DNA from: Paenibacillus phyllosphaerae
GTDB taxonomy: Bacteria > Bacillota > Bacilli > Paenibacillales > Paenibacillaceae
Assembly: GCF_014192105.1 (NCBI RefSeq)
Contig: NZ_JACHXK010000022.1
Location: 34,261 to 98,260, forward strand
Reading direction: 5' to 3'
Length of the DNA: 64,000 nucleotides
Positions 21,570 to 30,080 of the stretch are shown in pieces (position 1 is the first letter of the stretch; the number at the start of each line of letters is the position of its first letter). The position numbers and the translations under genes are program-made. The notes under the pieces are model-generated. The model was not told where the DNA came from. It was given only the letters and a program-made list of their open reading frames with translations, and searched no databases.

Positions 21570-22331
21570 TTAGGTGAGATCGCTGATCTCGAGCACGACC
21601 GGGCAATGATCGCTGCCATGGACATGGTCGTGGATATGGGCGTCCACCAGCTTGCCCTTGAGCTGTTCGGAGACGAGGAAATAGTCGATCCGCCAGCCAA
21701 TATTCCGCTCTCTGACCTTGGCCATATAGGACCACCACGTATAGACGTCGGCCCGGTCCGGGTAGAAGTGGCGGAAGGAATCGATGAAGCCGGAGGCGAG
21801 CAGATCGGTCATTTTGCCCCGTTCCTCGAGCGTAAAGCCGGAGTTGCCGAGGTTCGACTTCGGATTCTTCAGGTCGATCTCCGCATGCGCCACGTTCAGG
21901 TCGCCGCAGACGATGACCGGCTTCTTGCTGTCGAGCATGAGCAGATAATCGCGGAACCGGTCTTCCCACTCCAGACGGTAATCCAGCCGCGCCAGATCGC
22001 GCTTCGAATTCGGCGTATAGACGTTGACGAGATAGAAGGCCTCGAATTCGAGCGTGAGGATACGGCCTTCCGGCTCCTCATCCTCTTCGATCCCGTAACG
22101 GACCGACAACGGCTTGCGCTTCGTGAAGACAGCCGTGCCGGAGTAGCCTTTCTTGACGGCATAGTTCCAGAACGGAATATAATGGTCGCCGTGCGCCAGC
22201 TCGATCTGCCCTTCCTGCAGCTTCGTCTCCTGCACGCAGAAGATATCGGCATCCATCTCGTTAAAATAATCCAAGAATCCCTTCGTCACGCAAGCCCGCA
22301 GGCCGTTGACGTTCCAAGACACAAGTTTCAT
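21570..22331 (-). CDS. exoA: Exodeoxyribonuclease III / AP endonuclease
   Basis: A 253-residue enzyme of the Xth/ExoA exonuclease-endonuclease-phosphatase fold, which cuts at abasic sites in base excision repair. Motifs: MKLVSWNVNGLRA (Asn7), ADIFCVQETKLQEGQ (catalytic Glu), GYSGTAVFTK, VVCGDLNVAHAEIDL, NIGWRIDYFLVS, and the C-terminal GSDHCPV with the catalytic Asp-His. All key residues are present and the length is typical. It stands alone, convergent with the GntR gene. Confidence 0.95.
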   Translation of the reverse strand: MKLVSWNVNGLRACVTKGFLDYFNEMDADIFCVQETKLQEGQIELAHGDHYIPFWNYAVKKGYSGTAVFTKRKPLSVRYGIEEDEEPEGRILTLEFEAFYLVNVYTPNSKRDLARLDYRLEWEDRFRDYLLMLDSKKPVIVCGDLNVAHAEIDLKNPKSNLGNSGFTLEERGKMTDLLASGFIDSFRHFYPDRADVYTWWSYMAKVRERNIGWRIDYFLVSEQLKGKLVDAHIHDHVHGSDHCPVVLEISDLT

Positions 22332-22431
22332 GACCTTCGAATCTCCTTGCTGTTACTAGACTAGAATCGTTGCTACTAGTGTAGCACAGAATCCGGTCCG
22401 GCCGGCTTGATGCCATCAATTGGACAAAAGC

Positions 22432-23166
22432 CTAGAACAATCCGAACAGCTTCTTCTTGCACACGTTCTTCCGTCTCGGGTCGACAAGTTCGTTCACGTC
22501 GGCCTGCGCCAGCTTCTCGAGCAGCGCGTCGGCGCCCTTCGACAATTTGAAATTCATCTCTTCCTCATAGAGCGGCAGCAAGGTGAAGAAATGAACCGGT
22601 TTGTCCTCGCCAAGCTGAAGCGTGAAGAAGGCCTCCAAGTCATCGGCGATCGTCGGCAGCGACAGCATCATGCCGGAGAGTTTGGTATTCACGGCGTAAG
22701 GTTCAGGCGGGTTGGCGTTCGGAATGGTATGCGCGTGATACAGCCACGTCTCATATTCGTGCGGCAGCCGCGCGAGCACTTTCATGGCGCGAATCGGCCA
22801 ATAGTTGTCCTCGCTGCGGAACGCTTCATCGGACAACTTCCAAGTTGGCGGCAAGCACAGCATCAATTCGGCGAACCGGAATTGCTCGGCCCCTTCTGGT
22901 ACGGTCATCGGACGGTCGCTCATCCCGCAGGTGACAAGGGTGTAATAATTGCGCTTGGCGCTCGGTTCGACGACCAGAATATTGACGCGCACGAGGTCGG
23001 ATATGATTTCGGAGAATACATGGCGGACAGGGCCGATGTGCTTCTCGATATGGGCGGTGATCGCCTCGGCGGCTGCGGAATCGCCTGTCGCCAATTCTAA
23101 CTCTCGGTCGCGCGCTTCGTGGCGATAGATCGGCGCGCCGGATGGGGACAATTCTTCTTTGCTCAT
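22432..23166 (-). CDS. Suppressor-of-fused (SUFU) domain protein
   Basis: A 244-residue cytosolic protein matching the bacterial SUFU-domain family: HIGPVRHVFSEIISDLVRVN, YYTLVTCGMSDRPMTVPEGA, RFAELMLCLPPTWKLSDEAF, YWPIRAMKVLARLPHEYETW. The eukaryotic relative regulates Hedgehog signalling; in bacteria the role is unknown, though SUFU proteins occur as immunity proteins beside polymorphic toxins. No toxin gene is adjacent here, so that role is not supported. The C-terminus is lysine-rich (RRKNVCKKKLFGLF). Confidence 0.8.
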   Translation of the reverse strand: MSKEELSPSGAPIYRHEARDRELELATGDSAAAEAITAHIEKHIGPVRHVFSEIISDLVRVNILVVEPSAKRNYYTLVTCGMSDRPMTVPEGAEQFRFAELMLCLPPTWKLSDEAFRSEDNYWPIRAMKVLARLPHEYETWLYHAHTIPNANPPEPYAVNTKLSGMMLSLPTIADDLEAFFTLQLGEDKPVHFFTLLPLYEEEMNFKLSKGADALLEKLAQADVNELVDPRRKNVCKKKLFGLF

Positions 23167-23309
23167 AGCTGCCTCCTGGTTGGGTACATATTCCTAGTTA
23201 CGTGTTACTAAATGTACAATAATTAGTTTGTTATGGGAATAACTAGATTGCTAGGCGAGGACTGATTTGATACGATCAGCACAAGCAAATTGTGGAGGGG
23301 TTGAAAGCG

Positions 23310-23789
23310 GTGGTGGAGTTGAATAGGCAGGAACGTCTGGAGCAGATGGCGCGCGAGGAGCAGGAACTCAGGTTCTCCGAATTCTCGAATGAGGCGGCGC
23401 TTCGGCTAGGTCTGGCGATCATTGAAGAAGCGAGGGCCAGCGGCAAGGGCATTACGGTGGAAATCTACCGCCAGGGGCAGCGTCTATTCGCCCACGCGAT
23501 GGCGGGGACTTCGGCCGACAATGAGAACTGGATTCGCCGCAAGAATAATGTCGTGAACCATTTCGGCCAGAGTTCTTGGCATGTGGCCTTGCGCGTGCGC
23601 GAGGAGGGCAAGACGCTGGAGGCCGATTACGGCTTGCCGCTCGTCGACTATGTCGGCGCAGGCGGCGGGTTCCCGCTCTTCGTCGAAGGCGAAGGCCAGG
23701 TCGGCACGATTACCGTGTCCGGATTGCCGGATCAAGAGGATCACGACCTGCTGATCGCCGCGCTTCGCCGTTTTCTAGGGCATCAGTAA
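23310..23789 (+). CDS. UPF0303/GlcG-HbpS-like heme-binding domain protein
   Basis: About 159 residues. Pattern: LRFSEFSNEAALRLGLAIIE, GKGITVEIYRQGQRLFAHAM, AGTSADNENWIRRKNNVV and VGTITVSGLPDQEDHDLL. The family is annotated as heme-degrading or heme-binding by homology to HbpS, but its enzymatic role is not settled. The GTG at 23310 is preferred over GTG 23292, because TGGAGGGG (23293-23300) would overlap the latter and is correctly spaced for the former. A strong terminator follows. Confidence 0.75.
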   Translation: MVELNRQERLEQMAREEQELRFSEFSNEAALRLGLAIIEEARASGKGITVEIYRQGQRLFAHAMAGTSADNENWIRRKNNVVNHFGQSSWHVALRVREEGKTLEADYGLPLVDYVGAGGGFPLFVEGEGQVGTITVSGLPDQEDHDLLIAALRRFLGHQ

Positions 23790-23836
23790 GCACGCTATCG
23801 TATTGCTTCACGCCCGGCTTGAGATGAATGGAAGAG

Positions 23837-23875
23837 TAGCCCGTTATCATCGGAAGATGGTACGGGCTATTTTTT
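23837..23875 (+). terminator. Terminator of the UPF0303 gene
   Basis: TAGCCCGT-TATCATC pairs with GATGGT-ACGGGCTA around GGAA, followed by TTTTTT. Confidence 0.9.
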
Positions 23876-24038
23876 GTCCGAATATGCAGGGGTACGCGGC
23901 GTTGGATTCGTCTTATTACGGGGGAGATGATGCAAGATTACTCCCGAATCGCAAAACTATCTGACCGATTGACTCTTCTAATAATGGGAATAGGTTGGTT
24001 GGTTTTACAATATTCGTCATGATAAGGGGGCGCGTTGC

Positions 24039-24749
24039 TTGCTGCGCGTAGAGGGCTTGTCCCACAGCTTTACGAACGGAACGGAGACGACACCAGTGCT
24101 CCGGTCCATCAATTTCAACATCAAGCAGGGCGAGATCGTGGCGCTGCTCGGCAGCTCGGGCTCCGGCAAATCGACGCTGCTCAATCTGATGGCCGGCCTC
24201 ATGAAGCCGACCGAAGGCGCGATCTATATCGCCGATACCAACATCGTGAAGATGAGCGAGAATCAGCTGTCGGAATTCAGGCGCAAGCATATCGGGTTTA
24301 TTTTTCAAGCGTATGAGCTGATCGACAACCTGACCGTTCGCGAGAACGTGGAGCTGCCGCTCGTCTTCCAATCCGTACATCCGAAGATCCGGAAGCAGAA
24401 GGCGATGGAGCTGCTCACTCAAGTCGGCATCCCGGATAAAGCGGAGCTGTTCCCGTCCCAGCTATCCGGCGGCCAGCAGCAGCGGGTCAGTATCGCCCGT
24501 TCGCTCATTACGGAGCCGTCCGTCATCTTCGCCGACGAGCCGACGGGGAATCTCGATACGAAGACGGAGGAAGAGATACTGGCCATCCTGAAGCGGCTGA
24601 ACGCCACGATGAGCACCACGTTCGTCATCGTCACGCATGAACGTGAGGTCGCGGAGCAGACCCAGCATATTATTACGCTGCGCGACGGCTATCTCGTAAC
24701 GGACCCTGCGGCGGGAGGCAGGCAGCTCATAGGGGAGGAAGCAAGGTGA
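24039..24749 (+). CDS. ABC transporter ATP-binding protein, MacB/LolD type
   Basis: A 236-residue ATPase. Walker A GSSGSGKST at 38-46, Q-loop FIFQAYELIDNLTV, signature LSGGQQQRVSIARSL, Walker B VIFADEPTGNLD and the switch His in VIVTHERE. The insert typical of the MacB/LolD/FtsE class (LTVRENVELPLVF) is present. It starts at TTG 24039 behind AAGGGGG and overlaps the permease gene by GTGA. With the permease and adaptor it forms a three-gene efflux operon. Confidence 0.92.
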   Translation: MLRVEGLSHSFTNGTETTPVLRSINFNIKQGEIVALLGSSGSGKSTLLNLMAGLMKPTEGAIYIADTNIVKMSENQLSEFRRKHIGFIFQAYELIDNLTVRENVELPLVFQSVHPKIRKQKAMELLTQVGIPDKAELFPSQLSGGQQQRVSIARSLITEPSVIFADEPTGNLDTKTEEEILAILKRLNATMSTTFVIVTHEREVAEQTQHIITLRDGYLVTDPAAGGRQLIGEEAR

Positions 24750-26110
24750 GACTGAAGGATTTGAGCCGACTTTCCTGGGATCAGGTGCGCAGGCGCAAGG
24801 TCGTAACCGGACTATGCGCGGCAGGACTGTCGATCGGCTGCGCGGCGATCATTCTGGCGATGAGCATCGGGGAATCGGCGCAGACGTATATCGAGACGGA
24901 GATGAACAGCTTTTTCTCGATGGATGAAATTACGGTGTACGCGGATCAAGGGGTTCAGGCGCGAGGCGGCCCTTCGACCGTCGACCAGGAAGCGCTGGAG
25001 CGCGGCCGGCTGACGGAGCAGAAACTTGAAGTCATCCGCAATATGCCGCACGTCATCGCCGCAGCGCCTTACGAGGAGTTCGGCTATCAAGAGATGGTGA
25101 CGACGGATGGCAAACGTTCGTATGTGCAGATTTACGGTACCGATCTGGCCACGCTCGCGGACTTTGGCAAAACGTTCATGCAAGGCGGGGCATCGGACTT
25201 AAGCGGCACGATGGTGCTCAACTACGGCGCGACACTCGGTCTCGTGGACGAAGAGGCGCGGGACAAGCTGCTCGAGCAGCTGTCGCAGAATCCGTACGAC
25301 GAGCAGTTGAACGATCAGTATGAGCGAATGACCCGGCTGCCGACGGCGATGTATCAGCGCCAGGCGCAGTTCCGGCTGTACGGAATGGATAACAAGTTGA
25401 CGCTTAGCTCGGCGCTGCGGGTATCGGGCATCTTGCAAAAGCCGGCCGGCGCCAGCGATCGCACGCTCGCCAATGGCAGCAAGGAAGCTTACGTCTCCAT
25501 GGAGACGCTTGAGCTGCTGAAGCGCGAGCAAGGGGGCGGGACGACTGCCTCAAGTTCCGGCGCCGTGAGCTATAACACCGTGAAAGTGAAGGTCGACGAT
25601 CAGGCGAATGTCGAGGCGGTCGAGCGCCAAATCCAGAAGCTGACCTTATCGACGCAGACGAATCTGCATCAGAAGGAGCAGCTGGCCGAGCAGTTCAAGA
25701 TCATTAAGGCGGTAGCGCTTGGCGGGGGTATCTTCATCCTGATCATCGCGTCGATCTCGATCGTCGTGGCCATGACGATGTCGACCTATCAGCGCAAGCG
25801 TCAGATCGGAATTATGAAGGTACTCGGTGCGAATCTGGCGCAAATCCGCAATCTATTCATCGTGGAAGCGGCGTTGCTCGGCTTCCTGGGCGGTTTGCTC
25901 GGCGTGCTGTTCTCGTACTGGATCGTCTGGGGAATCAACGCGCTGATCCATTCGATGTCGGGCGAGGGGGACGCGGTCGTCATCTTCATTCCGCTGGTCG
26001 CCATTCCGGTCGGGATGGCGTTCGCGATTATGACCGGCGTTATCTCCGGTATCTACCCGGCCGTCAGCGCGTCGCGCACCGATGCCTTGACCGCCATTCG
26101 CAGAGAATAG
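24746..26110 (+). CDS. ABC transporter permease, MacB/FtsX type
   Basis: A 454-residue permease with an N-terminal membrane helix (about 20-42), a long extracytoplasmic MacB periplasmic-core-like domain (about 43-320) and three C-terminal helices. The FtsX signatures are RQIGIMKVLGANLAQIRNLF and EAALLGFLGGLLGVLFSYW, and the end is SGIYPAVSASRTDALTAIRR. These systems couple cytoplasmic ATP use to work on the outer face (mechanotransmission) and commonly expel peptides or antibiotics. It starts at GTG 24746 in overlap with the ATPase gene. Confidence 0.92.
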   Translation: MRLKDLSRLSWDQVRRRKVVTGLCAAGLSIGCAAIILAMSIGESAQTYIETEMNSFFSMDEITVYADQGVQARGGPSTVDQEALERGRLTEQKLEVIRNMPHVIAAAPYEEFGYQEMVTTDGKRSYVQIYGTDLATLADFGKTFMQGGASDLSGTMVLNYGATLGLVDEEARDKLLEQLSQNPYDEQLNDQYERMTRLPTAMYQRQAQFRLYGMDNKLTLSSALRVSGILQKPAGASDRTLANGSKEAYVSMETLELLKREQGGGTTASSSGAVSYNTVKVKVDDQANVEAVERQIQKLTLSTQTNLHQKEQLAEQFKIIKAVALGGGIFILIIASISIVVAMTMSTYQRKRQIGIMKVLGANLAQIRNLFIVEAALLGFLGGLLGVLFSYWIVWGINALIHSMSGEGDAVVIFIPLVAIPVGMAFAIMTGVISGIYPAVSASRTDALTAIRRE

Positions 26111-26129
26111 ATCGGTACATATAGAGAGG

Positions 26130-27224
26130 GTGTTGGAAGCAGTGAAGCGGAAGATCAAGTGGCTTATTATCGGACTTATTCTTGTAGCGATTAGCGTAGG
26201 GTTATATTCCATGCAGAAACCGTCCCGGCCGCTCGAAGAGACGGGGCAGGCGGAAGCGATCACCTTTGAGGTGACGCAGGAAACGCTCGTCCAATCGATC
26301 GAGGTAAAAGGCAAGTCGCTCTATGAGCAGGAGACGCCGGTCTACGCGCCGTTCAGCTCCAATGTGAACGGATGGAACGTCGAAGACGGCCAGCAGGTGA
26401 AGAAGGGCGATGTTCTCTTCCAGCTGGACCAGACGGCGCTGCAGAATGAGATTGTGCAGGAAGAAGCCACGCTCAAGAAAGCGAGCCTGGAGGCGGAGCT
26501 GCAGGCCTATATGGCGCAGTTGGACAGCGAGGCCGGCACGCTTGGCGCTTCGGAGAACGACCGTAAGAGGACGCTTGCGAATAAGGAGATCGCGCGGCTG
26601 AACCAGGAGCTGAGCGAGGTAACGGCGGGCATTCAGCGCAAGACGCTTGCGCAGAAGAAGGAGATGCTGGGCGAGGCGCAGTACCGATCGCCGGCTTCCG
26701 GCATTTTCTTGTTCGAGAGCGCCGGCAAGCGGCCGCAAGCGGTTAGCGACGACCAGTATATCGGCAAGATCGTCGACCTGGACAAGCTGCAGTTCGTCGC
26801 GCTCGTCGGCGAGCAGGACGTGTTCCGGATCAAGCCGGAGATGGCCGTTCAGGTGAAGATGGCTGCGATGAAGGAGCTGTCGCTCACCGGCAAGGTGCAG
26901 CGGGTCTCCAAATTCGCGAAGACGGGCACCGACCAGAACAACATCGATCAGGCGGCGCAATTCGAGGTCATTATCGCGCTTGCGCCGAACGAGAATCTGA
27001 TCGCGGGCCTTACGCTTAACGGCCAGATCGAGACGGAGCGCAAGGAGAAGGTCACCGTCGTGCCGACGATTGCCATCATGCGCGATCAGGATCAGTACTA
27101 TGTCATGCTCGACAATGGCAATGGCCAGCTGGAGCGCCGTGACATTAAGGTCGGTATGGAGACGGCCGAGAAGACCGAGGTGACGGAAGGCTTGAAGCCG
27201 GGGGATGTTGTGGTGCTGCAGTAG
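26130..27224 (+). CDS. Membrane-fusion/HlyD-type efflux adaptor
   Basis: About 360 residues: a membrane anchor (WLIIGLILVAISVGLYSM), a biotinyl-lipoyl-like half (VYAPFSSNVNGWNVEDGQQV, KKGDVLFQLDQTAL), a coiled coil (about 105-175), the second lipoyl half and a beta-barrel ending GLKPGDVVVLQ. It completes a MacAB-like tripartite set. In Gram-positives such adaptors (compare YknX of YknWXYZ) work without an outer-membrane channel and protect against antimicrobial peptides. The start is uncertain among GTG 26130, TTG 26133 and GTG 26142, with GAGAGGG at 26124-26130; 26142 has the best spacing. No sensor or peptide gene is adjacent. Confidence 0.88.
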   Translation: MLEAVKRKIKWLIIGLILVAISVGLYSMQKPSRPLEETGQAEAITFEVTQETLVQSIEVKGKSLYEQETPVYAPFSSNVNGWNVEDGQQVKKGDVLFQLDQTALQNEIVQEEATLKKASLEAELQAYMAQLDSEAGTLGASENDRKRTLANKEIARLNQELSEVTAGIQRKTLAQKKEMLGEAQYRSPASGIFLFESAGKRPQAVSDDQYIGKIVDLDKLQFVALVGEQDVFRIKPEMAVQVKMAAMKELSLTGKVQRVSKFAKTGTDQNNIDQAAQFEVIIALAPNENLIAGLTLNGQIETERKEKVTVVPTIAIMRDQDQYYVMLDNGNGQLERRDIKVGMETAEKTEVTEGLKPGDVVVLQ

Positions 27225-27284
27225 GCGACACGTGAGAAGGAATTGAACAAAGGGCGTATCCGAGTGTAGGGATGCGCCAAGATG

Positions 27285-27308
27285 GGGCAGCCGAATCGGC
27301 TGCCCTTT
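27285..27308 (+). terminator. Terminator of the efflux operon
   Basis: GGGCAGCC pairs with GGCTGCCC around GAATC, followed by TTT only; modest. Confidence 0.65.
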
Positions 27309-27354
27309 GACTACACCTGTATTACGCGCTTAGGCGGAGAGATCTCGCTTTCCG

Positions 27355-27864
27355 TTAAGCGGATAGGATTTCTTTTTCCATCACATAGTCATCCATGACG
27401 TAGCCGTTCCCGATGTCCGCCACTTGCTCGCGTACGACCCGGAAGCCTTTCTTCTCATAGACGGCGATGCTGGACTCGTTATGGCGATTGACCGTCAGCC
27501 ACAGATGGCTCAATCTCCGGTCTTGGCACAGTTGCGCCAGGAAGGCCATCGCTTGGCTCGCGTAGCCGTGTCCGCGATGTTCCTTGGCGACATAGAACTT
27601 GCTCAGGAAGAGCTTGCCTTCTTCATCCGGCCGGACCGACAAATACCCGACCGTGTTGTTATCGCGGCGGATCAAGTAATACTCGTAGCCTTGCTGCTGA
27701 ATCTGCTCGGTAATCGCGGACACGGATTGGAAACGGTCGACCATGTACTCAATCTGCTCCATCGTAATAATGGTGACGTAATATTCGCGCCAGATCGCTG
27801 CCGCCAGATGGGCAGTCTCCGCGATTTCCTCCGCAGTGTTGACCTTGGCATAGGTAAGCTGCAT
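27355..27864 (-). CDS. GNAT family N-acetyltransferase
   Basis: A 169-residue protein of the Gcn5-related fold. Acetyl-CoA-binding motif A is seen in LFLSKFYVAKEHRGHGYASQ (RGHGYA being the pyrophosphate loop), and motif B in HLWLTVNRHNESSIAVYEKK followed by GFRVV. Resembles the MSMEG-type N-acetyltransferases; acceptor unknown. Single gene, convergent with the efflux operon. Confidence 0.9.
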   Translation of the reverse strand: MQLTYAKVNTAEEIAETAHLAAAIWREYYVTIITMEQIEYMVDRFQSVSAITEQIQQQGYEYYLIRRDNNTVGYLSVRPDEEGKLFLSKFYVAKEHRGHGYASQAMAFLAQLCQDRRLSHLWLTVNRHNESSIAVYEKKGFRVVREQVADIGNGYVMDDYVMEKEILSA

Positions 27865-28067
27865 GTTGTGCCTGCCTTTCTTGGATTCGCCGCGTGCGTG
27901 GCTTCATCCGGCTATAATGTGGAAAAGCTAAAGTTAATTATACCGATAAAACGCGCAGGCGTAGAGAGGTTGACACCGGAGGCGATGAAGGACCGGCTGA
28001 GAGAAATCGCGAACAGGCTCAAGCCTATGTAAGTCGGCGATGGGAGGTTGTTCGCTCCGATCCTGAC

Positions 28068-28080
28068 TGTTATCATAACA
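28068..28080. promoter_or_regulatory. Palindrome TGTTAT-C-ATAACA, possible operator
   Basis: A perfect 6-1-6 inverted repeat 38 bases upstream of the ATG of the following gene. The 1-base centre resembles the 7-1-7 sites of Fur-family repressors (PerR, Zur), but the half-site is not theirs exactly. Confidence 0.35.
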
Positions 28081-28117
28081 ATAACTGTGAGTGACATCAG
28101 TATTTAGGAGGGACGAT

Positions 28118-28489
28118 ATGGAGGTTTTTGCGGAGTTTATAGCCAAGATCGAGAACCCGGATCACCGGGCCCGCACGGAAGAAGTGCTCAACTGGGTGCA
28201 TGAGAAATTCCCGAATCTGGTTCCGAAAGTCGCGTGGAATCAGCCGATGTTCACCGATCACGATACATTCATCATCGGATTCAGCGTAGCCAAGCAGCAT
28301 ATGTCTGTCGCACCTGAACGGGCTGGCATTATCCATTTTGCCGATGACATCGTGCAGGTAGGCTACGACCACACCGATCAGCTGTTCCGCATCAAGTGGA
28401 GCAAACCGGTGGATTACGCCTTGCTGGAGCGGATCATCGACTTCAACATATGGGACAAGGCCGACTGTGCGACGTTCTGGCGCAAGTAG
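28118..28489 (+). CDS. DUF1801/YdhG-like iron-chaperone family protein
   Basis: A 123-residue protein of the small alpha/beta fold called iron chaperone or DUF1801: VFAEFIAKIENPDHRARTEE, VAWNQPMFTDHDTFIIGFSV and ISVAPE-like HMSVAPERAG. The frataxin-like label comes from Bacillus Fra/YdhG; biochemical evidence for close homologues is limited. The ATG at 28118 follows AGGAGGGACGAT. A small palindrome precedes it. Confidence 0.8.
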   Translation: MEVFAEFIAKIENPDHRARTEEVLNWVHEKFPNLVPKVAWNQPMFTDHDTFIIGFSVAKQHMSVAPERAGIIHFADDIVQVGYDHTDQLFRIKWSKPVDYALLERIIDFNIWDKADCATFWRK

Positions 28490-28567
28490 GAAGCAAATGC
28501 AGCCGATCCTGAGGGTCGGCTGCCGGCGTGTCTGCATCTCTAATCTGCATAGATTAAGCGTCTAACC

Positions 28568-28966
28568 TTACCTCGCCCTTGGGATCAGAAAGGCTTTCTC
28601 CGTCTTCTCAAATCCGATCCGCGGATAATAATCCATTGCGGATGGAGCGGAGAGCAGGAGCAAAGAAACTTCTTCGCCTAGATGGTCACGCAAACGTTGG
28701 ATTAGCGCAGTGCCTACCCCCGTCTTCTGGTAGTCCTTGCATACGGCCAGGTCGGACAGATAACAACAATAGGCGAAGTCAGTGATCGCTCTCGCAACGC
28801 CCACCAGTTTGTCCCCATCCCAGGCAGACACATTCACATCGGCGTGATCGATCATCTTCTGGATCCGCCCGAGGTCGCTCGCCGGACGTTTGATGCCGGA
28901 ACTTATGAATACCTCTGCAACGTCTTTGGCAAGAAGGGGAGCATTAACTTGATAAGCAATAGCCAT
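28568..28966 (-). CDS. GNAT family N-acetyltransferase
   Basis: A 132-residue protein. The acetyl-CoA motif is YLSDLAVCKDYQKTGVGTAL followed by IQRLRD, with QKTGVG as the pyrophosphate loop. The C-terminal APSAMDYYPRIGFEKTEKAF is typical of short GNATs related to YhhY/PanZ-like proteins. Substrate unknown. Monocistronic. Confidence 0.88.
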   Translation of the reverse strand: MAIAYQVNAPLLAKDVAEVFISSGIKRPASDLGRIQKMIDHADVNVSAWDGDKLVGVARAITDFAYCCYLSDLAVCKDYQKTGVGTALIQRLRDHLGEEVSLLLLSAPSAMDYYPRIGFEKTEKAFLIPRAR

Positions 28967-29090
28967 AGGAACACCTCGTATGTAGTAGTGGTCTCATGAT
29001 ATAACAGGAATTGGAGTGGCAGGCAGTGCCAATTCAAACGGGTTTTAATAGACCAGTTACAGGTTTTTGGCTATGCGCCACGCCTTTCCT

Positions 29091-29120
29091 TTGACATTGA
29101 TAATCACTATCATTTATTAT
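29091..29120 (+). promoter_or_regulatory. Sigma-A promoter with embedded Fur box (hmoA-like gene)
   Basis: TTGACA (29091-29096) and TATTAT (29115-29120) are 18 bases apart. The spacer carries TGATAATCACTATCA (29098-29112), a 7-1-7 Fur box with one mismatch. Repressor binding there would block RNA polymerase directly, giving iron-repressed expression. Confidence 0.85.
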
Positions 29121-29164
29121 GAGTGTATACAAACGTATGCATTTATTCTAATGGAGGTGCTTGC

Positions 29165-29497
29165 ATGCTTGTTCAAACGAGACAGATCGTTGTAGAGAAG
29201 GGCCATGCGGAAGAAGTGGTCGAACGCTTCAGCCAGGAGAGTCCGGTCGATGGAATGCCGGGTCTGATTGACCGCTCGGTTATGGTCAAGAAACGGACGA
29301 AGGACGAGGAAGAAGTACTCGTCATGATTCGCTGGGAATCCGAAGAGGCATGGAAGAATTGGGAGAAGAGCGACGTGCATATTCAAGGCCACCGGAATAA
29401 CGCCGGCAAGTCGAAGCCGGAATATGTGAAGAGCACGACGGTGAGCATGTATGAAGTCAAGACGGTGCGCGAAGGCAAGGCGACTGTCACGGAATAG
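29165..29497 (+). CDS. Heme-degrading monooxygenase, HmoA/IsdG family (ABM fold)
   Basis: A 110-residue antibiotic-biosynthesis-monooxygenase-fold protein: MLVQTRQIVVEKGHAEEVVE, RFSQESPVDGMPGLIDRSVM and VLVMIRWESEEAWKNWEKSD followed by HIQGH. The family opens the heme ring to free iron in the cytoplasm; conserved Trp and His residues of the type are present. The Fur box in its promoter supports a role in iron acquisition. ATG after GGAGGTGCTTGC. Confidence 0.88.
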   Translation: MLVQTRQIVVEKGHAEEVVERFSQESPVDGMPGLIDRSVMVKKRTKDEEEVLVMIRWESEEAWKNWEKSDVHIQGHRNNAGKSKPEYVKSTTVSMYEVKTVREGKATVTE

Positions 29498-29517
29498 TTC
29501 CATATATCGTCTAAAAG

Positions 29518-29554
29518 AGAGGCCGCGTCCCCGTATGGGAATCGCGGCCTCTTC
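29518..29554. terminator. Bidirectional terminator between hmoA-like and DUF4190 genes
   Basis: AGAGGCCGCG pairs with CGCGGCCTCT; TTTT follows on the minus strand and CTTCT on the plus strand. Confidence 0.8.
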
Positions 29555-29574
29555 TGCTTGCGCACGCCAAAAAC

Positions 29575-29964
29575 TTACGAAAAGCTGTTGAAGTTGTTGT
29601 AATATTCCACATTCATCGAATCCGAGAAGAACACAAGCGCGATCACGACGAAGGCGAGGAGCAGACCGTACAACACGGTGCCGATAATGCCGCATACCAG
29701 ACCTGCAATCGCTAGGCCGCGGCCCTGTTCGCTTGTCCGGCGGATTTCCTTCATGGCAAGGCTCGAGAAAATGATGGCGAAGATGCCGATAAGAAAGCCG
29801 ATATAGGGCAGAATAATGGCAAGAATGCCGAGTACCAGCCCGGCGATGGATTTGCCATTCGTCTTGTGCGGACGGTAAGGGTGCACAGGCTGCTGCGAAG
29901 GATGCGCGCCCCCTGGGCCGCCGCCCCGCGGCCCGAAGCTGGAGCCCGAATTCGACGAGTCCAT
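29575..29964 (-). CDS. DUF4190-type small membrane protein
   Basis: About 129 residues: a Gly/Pro/His-rich cytoplasmic lead (SSFGPRGGGPGGAHPSQQ), then two hydrophobic hairpins with the DUF4190 repeat AGLVLGILAIILPYIGFLIG and AGLVCGIIGTVLYGLLLAFV. Function unknown. The ATG at 29964 has CAGGAGGT eight bases before it and is preferred to the upstream in-frame start at 30009. Confidence 0.8.
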   Translation of the reverse strand: MDSSNSGSSFGPRGGGPGGAHPSQQPVHPYRPHKTNGKSIAGLVLGILAIILPYIGFLIGIFAIIFSSLAMKEIRRTSEQGRGLAIAGLVCGIIGTVLYGLLLAFVVIALVFFSDSMNVEYYNNFNSFS

Positions 29965-30080
29965 TACGATAACCTCCTGTTGCAATGACGCAAGTATAAG
30001 TCCGCTCAACTCTACAATGGCCTAATCCGGGACGCTTCATGCATGGTCCCACCATTTGCCGCTACTGTCTTCGCCGCTGC

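Noticed and set aside
22432..23166. SUFU protein as a polymorphic-toxin immunity protein
   Set aside because: No toxin or secretion gene lies next to it, so only the domain is reported.
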